From Acidimicrobiia bacterium (GTDB taxonomy: Bacteria > Actinomycetota > Acidimicrobiia > Acidimicrobiales > Bin134), in NCBI GenBank assembly GCA_022819825.1, contig JAJEGM010000056.1, forward strand, positions 1-34,989: DNA of 34,989 bases, written 5' to 3'. The notes under the pieces are model-generated. The model was not told where the DNA came from. It made no database searches and was given only the letters and a program-made list of their open reading frames with translations. Below are positions 25,839 through 33,460 of the stretch, in pieces. The stretch's first letter is position 1; every line of letters begins with the position of its first letter. A program made the translations under genes and the position numbers.

Positions 25839-25848
25839 AGAGTAGGTT
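25839..25848. promoter_or_regulatory. Back-to-back overlapping -10 boxes of the GH1-like and VWA genes
   Basis: TAGGTT (25843-25848) on the plus strand ends 6 nt before the VWA ATG 25855. TACTCT on the minus strand (25839-25844) ends 7 nt before the GH1-like ATG 25831. The two boxes share two base pairs and the start codons are 23 bases apart, so both genes would be leaderless and compete for polymerase. Confidence 0.45.
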
Positions 25849-25854
25849 GGCGGG

Positions 25855-27954
25855 ATGCTTCGGAGATGGCGAAGGGCCCGGCGTCGGTCAGCCCACCGGG
25901 TGGCCTACTCCCGCTGGGACGGCACCCAAACTGGGTTCGACTTCTCCACTTCCGACTTGTTCGCCCAGATGAACGACGATCTCCTCTACCACGGCGACGT
26001 CAACGCCGCCCTTCGGCGGCTCCTCCAGCAGGGCTTCGAAGTCGACGGCCAGCAGGTGCAGGGCCTGCGGGAGATGATGGAGCAACTCCGTCAACGCCGC
26101 CAGGAGCGGCTGGAGCAACACGACCTTGGCGGGGTCTATGACGACATCGCCCAGGAGCTGCGCGATGTGATCGACATGGAGCGCGATGCCCTCGACGATC
26201 TGGCCGCCTCCGCGGCCGAATCGGGCGATGAGCGCCGGGCAGCCATCACCGAAGAGACCGTGGACCAGCGCCGGTTCCAGCTCGACATGCTGCCCCCCGA
26301 TCTGGCCGGCCAGATCAAGGAGCTGGAGAACTACCAGTTCACCTCGTCGGAGGCCCAGCAGCGGTTTGACGAGCTGGTGGAGCAGCTACGCCAGCAGCTC
26401 ATGCAGAACTACGTCAATCAGATGACCGACGGCATGAACAACCTCTCCCCCGAAGACTTGGCCCGGGCCAAGGACATGATGGCCGAGATGAACAGCCTGT
26501 TGGAGAAGCGCCAGACGGCCGACGAGCAGCTATCCCCCGACATCGACGATCCGGCCGAGCGCAACCGGATGCTGGACGAGCGCCTTCAGTCCGACTTCGA
26601 CGGCTTCATGGAGCGCTTCGGCGATTTCTTCCCCGAGAACCCCCGAACGCTCAGCGAGTTGTTGGAGGTGATGGCCCGGCGCATGGCGGCCATGTCGGCC
26701 ATGATGGCGTCGATGACGCCCGAGCAGCGGGCGCAGCTCCAGGGCTTGGCCGAGCAGCTCTTGCAGGACATGGACCTGCGCTGGCAGGTGGACCAGCTTT
26801 CCCAGAACCTCCAAGCCATGTTTCCCGACGCCGGTTGGGACCGCTCGTACGACTTCAGCGGGGCCGACCCGCTCGACTTCGCCTCAGCGGCCCAGATGAT
26901 GCAGGAGCTGGGCGACTTGGACCAGCTCGACAACCTGCTGCGATCAGCCAACAACCCTGGCGCGCTGGCCGAAGTGGACATCGACCGAGCCCGGGAGCTG
27001 ATGGGCGATGAGGCGGCTCAGAGCCTGGAGCAAATGGCCGATCTGGCCAAGCTCCTGGAAGAGGCCGGATTGATCGAGAACCGAGAGGGTCGTCTGGAGC
27101 TCACCCCCCGGGCGATCCGACGAATCGGCCAGAACGCCCTGTCGGACCTGTTCAAGAAGCTCCAACAAGACCGGGTGGGCCAGCACGCCATGGAGATGTT
27201 CGGCGGCGGCCACGAGCGGGAGTACCACACCAAGCCCTATGAGTTCGGCGACCCCTTTAACCTCGACATCGAGCGAACCATCCGCAATGCCATCCAGCGC
27301 ACCGGGGGCGGCACACCGGTGGACCTGTCGCCGGAGGACTTCGAGGTGGAGCGCACCGAGAACATCGTGCGGTCATCCACCGTCTTGATGCTCGACCTGT
27401 CGCTCTCCATGCCCATGAGGGACAACTTCTTGCCGGCCAAGAAGGTGGCCATGGCCCTTCACTCCCTCATCAGCTCGCAGTACCCCCGGGATTTCCTGGG
27501 CATCGTGGGATTCAGCGAGATCGCCCGAGAGGTGAAACCCGAGCATCTGCCCGAGGTGTCGTGGGACTTCGTGTACGGCACCAACATGCAGCACGGTTTC
27601 ATGCTGGCCCGCCAGATGCTGGCCCGACACAGCGGCACCAAGCAGATCATCATGGTGACAGACGGGGAGCCCACCGCCCATGTGGACGAGCAGGGGAGGC
27701 CCTTCTTCTCCTATCCGCCGGCTCGGGAAACGGTGGACAAGACCCTGGAACAAGTAATGCGGGCCACTCGGGAGGGCATCCGCATCAACACCTTCATGCT
27801 GGATGCCACCTCCTATCTAACCAACTTCATCGAGCAGATCTCCAAGATGAACGGCGGTCGGGCCTTCTTCACCACACCGGAAACCCTGGGCGACTACGTG
27901 TTGGTGGACTTCGTGGAGCACAAGCGCAAAATGCTGGGCGGTCGGCCCCTCTAG
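25855..27954 (+). CDS. VWA (von Willebrand A) domain protein, partner of the MoxR/ChlI-type ATPase
   Basis: A 699-residue soluble protein. Residues about 15-500 are mostly helical and charged, with many Gln, Glu and Asp (SRWDGTQTGFDFSTSDLF at the start, long stretches such as QQVQGLREMMEQLRQRRQER). The C-terminal VWA domain (about 505-690) has an intact metal-ion site: DLSLS at 514-518 in LMLDLSLSMPMRDNF, the threonine in VYGTNMQHGF, and MVTDGEPTAH with the aspartate. This pairing of an AAA ATPase with a VWA protein resembles magnesium or cobalt chelatase subunits and MoxR systems, but no substrate chelatase subunit is seen. The start at ATG 25855 follows a TAGGTT box by 6 nt; no Shine-Dalgarno is visible. 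Confidence 0.87.
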   Translation: MLRRWRRARRRSAHRVAYSRWDGTQTGFDFSTSDLFAQMNDDLLYHGDVNAALRRLLQQGFEVDGQQVQGLREMMEQLRQRRQERLEQHDLGGVYDDIAQELRDVIDMERDALDDLAASAAESGDERRAAITEETVDQRRFQLDMLPPDLAGQIKELENYQFTSSEAQQRFDELVEQLRQQLMQNYVNQMTDGMNNLSPEDLARAKDMMAEMNSLLEKRQTADEQLSPDIDDPAERNRMLDERLQSDFDGFMERFGDFFPENPRTLSELLEVMARRMAAMSAMMASMTPEQRAQLQGLAEQLLQDMDLRWQVDQLSQNLQAMFPDAGWDRSYDFSGADPLDFASAAQMMQELGDLDQLDNLLRSANNPGALAEVDIDRARELMGDEAAQSLEQMADLAKLLEEAGLIENREGRLELTPRAIRRIGQNALSDLFKKLQQDRVGQHAMEMFGGGHEREYHTKPYEFGDPFNLDIERTIRNAIQRTGGGTPVDLSPEDFEVERTENIVRSSTVLMLDLSLSMPMRDNFLPAKKVAMALHSLISSQYPRDFLGIVGFSEIAREVKPEHLPEVSWDFVYGTNMQHGFMLARQMLARHSGTKQIIMVTDGEPTAHVDEQGRPFFSYPPARETVDKTLEQVMRATREGIRINTFMLDATSYLTNFIEQISKMNGGRAFFTTPETLGDYVLVDFVEHKRKMLGGRPL

Positions 27955-28003
27955 CAGAGTGCTGAGATTTGGGGCGTTGGGGGTGTCGTTGCGGCCTCGG
28001 CGG

Positions 28004-29551
28004 TTACTCGGTGGGTGGTGGGGGTTCTGGGGGGTTGTAGTCGGGGTCTACGGTGGGTGGGGGGGTTTCGGGGATGGTGCGGGGGTTGTAGTCGAGGGGT
28101 CCTGGTTCGCCTGTCCATATGTGCCAGGAGTATTCGGGGATGAAGACGATGCTGAAGCCGCTCAATTGTGCTCCATTGAAGGTGATTGGATGACTGTAGA
28201 CACGCGGGTAATACCTGGAGCTCCACCGTTCTTCGGGCAGCCCACGGTGCAGGGGCGGTTCCACAATGTCGTGGACTTTGCCGTTTGCCAGCAGGGCCAT
28301 GTAGACGCGCAGGTCTTTGATGTTCTGGTTGAGGACTTGGTCTTCGAGGCTGGGATGCGATGTGGGGGCGGTGAGGCTCGCGCTGATGTATTCGATCATT
28401 AGCCGGCCGTCGTCGCCGATTTTGTGCTTCTCTGCCTGGTAGACGAAGTCGGGCACGAAGTTCTTGAAGAACTCCTCGTCCACTGCTCGGGCGGTGACTG
28501 TTCCGCCGGTGCCGAATGAGAACGAGCGGGTGATGTCCACCCTGGTTGACAGTTTGGCGCTCACCGTCAGTTGGATCATTTCGGGGTTCTCGCTCCCGGT
28601 CCAGCCCTCGATCTCGAACGGGGCGCGCTCGCCGGGCTGCACCGTCAGCGGGAAGCGCCCGCTGACCGGCTGGGCATCGTTGTTGCTGCCCTCTTCACCG
28701 GCAGCGGGACGGGCGGTGACAGTGACCTCGCGGGCAAACTGCGTTTTGGACAGGTTGCGCACCAGGCCGCGCACGACACCGTCGCGTACCAGCACCGAGC
28801 CCTTGACCACTGCCACCTCGTCGAAGTCCTCCAGCGGGAAGTCCCAGTCCAGATGGCCGAAATATCCCAAAGGGATGTCCTTGGGATGGGTTATCTTCGA
28901 TTCGGGATAGCCCACACTTCGGTCGTTATAGTCCTCGACGGCGGCTTGCTCGGTGGCGAACGCGCCGCTGGGCCCGACTTCGCTCATGTACACGTAGCGT
29001 CGCCCGCCCGCCTCGCTGCACGACACCTCCGCAACCTGGCGCTTGAACGCGATGGCATTGCGGTCTTCATCGGTCATCTCCTCGCCTGGTCCCAGCGGAC
29101 GCGCGAATACCACCGCGTAGGCCTCTGCGTCATCACACAAATCGAAAAGCTCATTGGCCAAACCAAGGTAGGGCGGCGGAGGCGCCAACAGCCGCAATCC
29201 GCCGGGACTGTCCCCTTCACCGGGAACCACGCCCGCACCGTCGCCGCTGTCGCCGCCGCCCGTGTTTCCGACAGGACCGGACGGTCCGTCGGGCACCTCT
29301 CCCGGCCCCGGGATGTCGTCGCCAGGCCCCTGCGGCTGCCCTGTGCTGCTAGTGCCCGGCTGTACTTCGGGCTCAAGGGCGGACTGCGCGGCGCTGGCGC
29401 CGCCGGGCGCTTGGCCGACCACCTGCACCGCGCGCTCGGAGTTCTGTCCGCAGCCGAACGCGACGAGCGACACCACCGCAATGGCGACCCGCCACAACGT
29501 GTTGCCCCTCAGTCCCTGGCGCTCATGGGCGATGGCCTTCCCGTCTCCCAT
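28004..29551 (-). CDS. Lipoprotein of unknown function, left-arm copy
   Basis: A 515-residue protein with a lipobox ending in LVAFGC (Cys34), so probably anchored outside the cell. A low-complexity linker rich in Pro, Gly and Ser follows (about 40-115), then a globular region beginning LRLLAPPPPYLGLANELFDLC, and a proline-rich tail of 20 residues. A second, related copy lies at 33474 in the opposite direction. The globular parts are nearly identical (for example NFVPDFVYQAEKHKIGDDGR); the linkers differ. GGGAGG lies about 8 nt before ATG 29551. It starts inside the end of an upstream reading frame (29-base overlap). It is convergent with the VWA gene, 49 bases away. No family was recognised. 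Confidence 0.8.
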   Translation of the reverse strand: MGDGKAIAHERQGLRGNTLWRVAIAVVSLVAFGCGQNSERAVQVVGQAPGGASAAQSALEPEVQPGTSSTGQPQGPGDDIPGPGEVPDGPSGPVGNTGGGDSGDGAGVVPGEGDSPGGLRLLAPPPPYLGLANELFDLCDDAEAYAVVFARPLGPGEEMTDEDRNAIAFKRQVAEVSCSEAGGRRYVYMSEVGPSGAFATEQAAVEDYNDRSVGYPESKITHPKDIPLGYFGHLDWDFPLEDFDEVAVVKGSVLVRDGVVRGLVRNLSKTQFAREVTVTARPAAGEEGSNNDAQPVSGRFPLTVQPGERAPFEIEGWTGSENPEMIQLTVSAKLSTRVDITRSFSFGTGGTVTARAVDEEFFKNFVPDFVYQAEKHKIGDDGRLMIEYISASLTAPTSHPSLEDQVLNQNIKDLRVYMALLANGKVHDIVEPPLHRGLPEERWSSRYYPRVYSHPITFNGAQLSGFSIVFIPEYSWHIWTGEPGPLDYNPRTIPETPPPTVDPDYNPPEPPPPTE

Positions 29552-29755
29552 TGGGCGTCCCTCCCAAATTTGTGCCGCGGCCGGCGGCGGCGTTCGTGCT
29601 CACCCAGCAAGCCTCGACGAGCGTGTCGCCGATCGTACCTGCGCAGTTGTAGATCTGGAGGTCGCGTCCGTTGACCGTGCCGTCGAACCATCCCTCCGGG
29701 CCTTTGCCCCCGGCGCTCAGCCCGTAGTTGTTGTCGCTGTTGTTCACGGTAAGCG
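28066..29755. repeat. Left arm of a large inverted repeat
   Basis: This segment, read on the minus strand, matches 33270-34989 on the plus strand: the end of the fibronectin-protein tail, the short spacer with the ribosome binding site, and the lipoprotein gene. The border lies at CGCTTACCGTGAAC here and CGCTCACCGTGAAC on the right. The last about 130 bases (for example the stretch coding for FNGAQLSGFSIVFIPEYSWH) are almost identical between arms; the lipoprotein linker region is much more different. The match runs to the window end, so the true left border may lie beyond the lipoprotein stop. Confidence 0.85.
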
Positions 29756-29927
29756 GCACCCATGCCTGGAGCATGGCGCCGTCCACGCTGAAGCGGCCGC
29801 TCGAGCAACACCGTTGGAGCCTGGCACCTCGCCGTTGCGAAGAACCGGTCCGCTTGTCGCGGCAACAAACCGAGATAGCGTGTGAGGTGGGCCTGCCCGG
29901 CGGCTTCTCTGTGTCCATCAATGACAT
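29523..29927 (-). pseudogene. Short frame carrying a detached fibronectin-protein C-terminus
   Basis: ATG 29927 follows AGAGG with normal spacing, and the frame runs 134 codons. The first about 58 residues (MSLMDTEKPPGRPTSHAIS...) resemble nothing recognised and have no signal peptide. From LTVNNSDNNYGLSAGG onward it is the C-terminal segment found at the end of the large fibronectin protein (right copy LTVNNSDNNYGLSAEG). The stop TAG of the right copy is TTG here, so the frame continues 15 codons further and overlaps the lipoprotein start by 29 bases. It may be a truncated remnant, or the alternative exchange partner of an invertible segment. Bases 29928-30157 beyond it hold no gene, only the promoter region of the fibronectin gene. 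Confidence 0.55.
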
Positions 29928-30120
29928 GGTTACCTCTTGATTGAGATGACCGGCCAAAGGGGGGATGCTCACTCTGTTGTGCGGGGTCTCTTCGAATGCC
30001 TTGACGATCACCCTGTCATTTTGGCTAATCCCAAATGTCGGAAGCGTGCTACCAGGTGGTGCCGCGTTGTCCGGGAAGTGTCCGATTAGGGGGGCGGCGC
30101 TTCTCCTTTTCTGAAATACC

Positions 30121-30148
30121 TTGTTGTGGTTTGGTGGGGCTGTAGGTT
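30121..30148 (+). promoter_or_regulatory. Promoter of the fibronectin-III protein (TTGTTG / TAGGTT)
   Basis: TTGTTG (30121-30126) and TAGGTT (30143-30148) are 16 nt apart, and the start codon GTG 30158 lies 9 nt after the -10 box, so the transcript would begin at or just before it. It lies inside the inverted-repeat-bounded segment and would turn with it. Confidence 0.5.
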
Positions 30149-30157
30149 CCCTGGTTC

Positions 30158-33100
30158 GTGAGGCGGGTGTTGGTGCCGGTGTTGGCGGTGGTGGTGCTGG
30201 CTGGCGGTGTGGTGTTCTCGGTGTCTGTGTCTGATCACTTCGCGGCAGTGGTTCCTGGCCTTGGTTCGAATCATGTGGCCGAGGGCCAATCGGGAGGTGT
30301 GTGCGTGTGGTACACCGAGTCGCCGCATCGGGAGCTTGCCCGCCGGAGTCGGGTGGGCAATTCGTGTCCGAGCGCTCCGGTGGTGCCGCACGCCACGACG
30401 ACTGCTGCTTGCGCCAATGGCGGCGCGTGGCGCTACACGGGCAGCAACGGGACCGGTTGGTGGTATGTGTCGGTGTGCGCTCCCGCTGCGCCGACTGGGC
30501 TGGCTTGCGCCGCGACTGCAACGACGATCGAGTTCTCATGGAGGGCGGTCGGGAGTCCCAGCCGATATCAGGTGTCCAAGGACAACGGTGCTACTTGGGA
30601 ATCGCCTGTCCCCATCACCAGCACTTCGCACACCTTCACCGGGCTGGCGGCAGACAGGTCGTACTCGTTGAGCGTGCGGGCCGGGAACACTGATGGGACA
30701 ACTACCGCGTGGGGTTCTTCGGCGGGCAGGAGCTGCGACACCGACTCGCCGCCCCAGGCAGTGGCGGCGCCGACGGATCTGGGGTGTGCGGCCACGGCGT
30801 CTTCGATTGAGCTGTCGTGGACAGCACCTGACAGCGCGGACCGGTACCAGGTGTCCCGCGACGGCGGTACAACCTGGGTCCAGCCCGTTCCCGCAGACAG
30901 CGCTTCGCACACCTTCACCGGGCTGAGCGCGGCCACCTTGTACGCGCTCAGCGTCCAGGCCGGCAGCGACGACGGGACGACCACGACTTGGAGCACAGCC
31001 TCCAACAGGGTCTGCGAGACCGCGTTCTCGACGAGGCCGGCCGGGCTGGAGTGCTCCGCGAAGACTACCTCGATCGTTTTCTCGTGGGACGCGGTGGCGG
31101 GGGCGGACACCTACACCGCCATGGTGGAGCCGGCTGCCCCCAACGGCACCAGGCGCCGGGTTGAGAGGGTCACGGCCGCGTCTGTCGGGTTCCTCGACTT
31201 GGACCCGTCCACGGACTACTACCTGAGCGTGTTCGCCGTCGACGGCGGGCGCCAGCAGTTGCCCGCCGGCAAGCAGTGCTCCACTCTGGCAGCCCCGGCG
31301 AATCCTGACCGCCCGGTGTGCTCTGCTGTTGCCGACAACAGCATCACCCTTCGATGGGACTCAGATGCAGGAGTGGATCGGTGGTACATTGCCCGCGACG
31401 TGCCGGGCTCATCGTATGTCGACGGCAGTTCGCTCGCGCCGACGACTTTGACCAAGCAGTTCGCAGGGCTGTCGCCCAACACCGCCTACCGGTTCTTGTT
31501 CTGGTGGAAGGCGCCCAGCGGCGACGAGTGGGTGCAGGTACAGCCCAGCACCCGATGCACGACCACTGGGCCGACGAAGAGTCCCGCCCCGCCCACATGC
31601 GGTGCTGCGACCGCTGACAGCATCACCCTCAATAGGGCTGCGAATCCAGGGGTCTACCAATGGTACGTCGGACGGGCGACGGTGCCCGACACGGCCACCG
31701 CGACCACCAGCAGCGCCCATGTCGGCGGGCGCACGCTCGGGTCGGCGACACAGGAGATGGTTTTCGACGGGCTGTCGCCCAACACCGCCTACCAGTTCTT
31801 GTTCTGGTGGAAGCCCTCCGCGGCGGGCGCCTGGGCCAGGGTCTTCCCTGACGTGACCTGTACCACCGCCGCCTTGGCTGCCTATCCGACCCCTCCTGTA
31901 TGCGGCACAGCCGCCTCGAACAGCGTCGAGCTGCGGTGGGTCGCCAACGCTTCGGCCGGCAAGTGGCACATTGCCCGGCCGGGCCCGACGGGCGCTCTTG
32001 CCGACAGCCGCCTGCTCGAAGCCCGGACCCTGTCTGCTGCATTCGCAGGGCTGGGCCCATCAACGTCGTACACCTTCCCGCTGTGGTGGCAGGCATCGTC
32101 GACCAGCGACTGGGAACAGGCCAGGCCGAACCGGACGTGTACCACCCGGGCTGTGGCCACGACGCAGGTATCGACCACCTGCTCCACAACCAGCAAGTAC
32201 TGCGCTACCAAAGGCGCCTATGACGCCGTGCTGCGAGCAGCCCGAAAGGCCATCACCTCGCCCACCGGAGCGCCATGCTCCCAGGCCCAGCTCACTGCCA
32301 GCGGCCGCAGCCAGATCACCCAGAACATGCTGGCGTCGATGATGCTGGCCATACCGGCGTGGGAGCTGAACGGGGGCGACACCAACCGGGCCCTCTCCCC
32401 CATGACGCTGTCGAGGGGCGACAACATGGTGAACAGGACAAGCGATTCGAACAACATCGAGCTGTACTCCCACATGTCGCTTGGCGGATACAAGCAGGCA
32501 CACTGGAACCCCGGCGTCGGCTTGTGGCAGCTCGACAACTTCACCGAGCCCAACGCCCAGGTGGACGCCCTCAGATACGGCCACGCCGAACGAGCCGACG
32601 TCGACAAAGGCGGCTACGAAGTCGCCAAACTCATCCGCTACAAGTACTGCGAAGGCGATTTGGTGTTTGGCCGCTGGTTCGCGTGCGGCAACAGCAGATG
32701 TGAGAACACCCATGCTGCCAGGTATGCCGCATCAACCGACAGCGTCCAAGTAGAGACCATCTCAGAGCTGACCGACCCGACCGGGGGCACACGGCAGCGG
32801 CTGTGCCGGTGGGGAAGTGCAGGGCCGGCAATGGTCTGCTATCTGTTCGACCTGGGCCTCCAGGAGGGGTACGCGTTGGACTGCTGCCCGACAGGGACGA
32901 CCTTTCGCAGCGACTACACCGGCAGCTATAACCCCTACACCCCCCAGGCCGCGCCGTTCATCTCCTTCACCGACACCGAGACAAACACCGGGAAGGCGAC
33001 GAAGTTCGCGGTGTGGCCGAAAGCGTGGCCCTCGTCCTCGGCGGGTCTGGCGTGGCCTGCGAAAACGGCCGCGGACACAGGCGAGGAGTCCAAGGCGATC

Positions 33101-33460
33101 ATCCGGGCTGTCTGGGCGGCTGAGGGAGCGCGTTTCAGTCCCTACAACGACGACAGCAACCCTGCCAGAAAGGGAATCGCCTATCACGGTCTGGTGAAGC
33201 TGTCCACCGAGACCGTAGCACAGTACGAAGATCGCATCGAGAAGAAGATCGCCGACCTCAACGGCGGAGCGCTCACCGTGAACAACAGCGACAACAACTA
33301 CGGGCTGAGCGCAGAGGGACCTGGCCCGGAGGGATGGTTCGACGGCACCGTCAACGGACGCGACCTCCAGATCTACAACTGCCCCGGCACGATCGACGAC
33401 ACCCTTGTCGAGGCTTGCTGGGTGAGCACGAACGCCGCCGCTGGCGGCGGCTCGGATTAG
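30158..33460 (+). CDS. Large secreted fibronectin-III protein with a lysozyme-like C-terminal domain
   Basis: An 1100-residue protein with a Sec signal (MRRVLVPVLAVVVLAGG). A Cys/Trp-rich segment (about 48-107) is followed by six Fn3-like repeats starting near residues 109, 202, 291, 381, 474 and 575; the first three share the pattern GLxCxATxxxIEFSW, the last three share LSPNTAYxFLFWWK. From about 670 a different domain begins (STTCSTTSKYC), containing MLASMMLAIPAWELNGGD (Glu736) and HWNPGVGLWQLDNF (G786-D793). A Glu after a helix and a GxGLWQLD segment recall lytic transglycosylases (GLMQI), so cell-wall cutting is possible but only inferred. The last ~62 residues match the detached tail at 29565-29755. 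The lipoprotein gene follows 13 bases later. Confidence 0.8.
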   Translation: MRRVLVPVLAVVVLAGGVVFSVSVSDHFAAVVPGLGSNHVAEGQSGGVCVWYTESPHRELARRSRVGNSCPSAPVVPHATTTAACANGGAWRYTGSNGTGWWYVSVCAPAAPTGLACAATATTIEFSWRAVGSPSRYQVSKDNGATWESPVPITSTSHTFTGLAADRSYSLSVRAGNTDGTTTAWGSSAGRSCDTDSPPQAVAAPTDLGCAATASSIELSWTAPDSADRYQVSRDGGTTWVQPVPADSASHTFTGLSAATLYALSVQAGSDDGTTTTWSTASNRVCETAFSTRPAGLECSAKTTSIVFSWDAVAGADTYTAMVEPAAPNGTRRRVERVTAASVGFLDLDPSTDYYLSVFAVDGGRQQLPAGKQCSTLAAPANPDRPVCSAVADNSITLRWDSDAGVDRWYIARDVPGSSYVDGSSLAPTTLTKQFAGLSPNTAYRFLFWWKAPSGDEWVQVQPSTRCTTTGPTKSPAPPTCGAATADSITLNRAANPGVYQWYVGRATVPDTATATTSSAHVGGRTLGSATQEMVFDGLSPNTAYQFLFWWKPSAAGAWARVFPDVTCTTAALAAYPTPPVCGTAASNSVELRWVANASAGKWHIARPGPTGALADSRLLEARTLSAAFAGLGPSTSYTFPLWWQASSTSDWEQARPNRTCTTRAVATTQVSTTCSTTSKYCATKGAYDAVLRAARKAITSPTGAPCSQAQLTASGRSQITQNMLASMMLAIPAWELNGGDTNRALSPMTLSRGDNMVNRTSDSNNIELYSHMSLGGYKQAHWNPGVGLWQLDNFTEPNAQVDALRYGHAERADVDKGGYEVAKLIRYKYCEGDLVFGRWFACGNSRCENTHAARYAASTDSVQVETISELTDPTGGTRQRLCRWGSAGPAMVCYLFDLGLQEGYALDCCPTGTTFRSDYTGSYNPYTPQAAPFISFTDTETNTGKATKFAVWPKAWPSSSAGLAWPAKTAADTGEESKAIIRAVWAAEGARFSPYNDDSNPARKGIAYHGLVKLSTETVAQYEDRIEKKIADLNGGALTVNNSDNNYGLSAEGPGPEGWFDGTVNGRDLQIYNCPGTIDDTLVEACWVSTNAAAGGGSD

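Noticed and set aside
30158..30539. Minus-strand continuation of the short ORF into the fibronectin gene region (frame to 30539)
   Set aside because: Only the part from ATG 29927 with its ribosome binding site is plausible; upstream the translation is low-complexity antisense.
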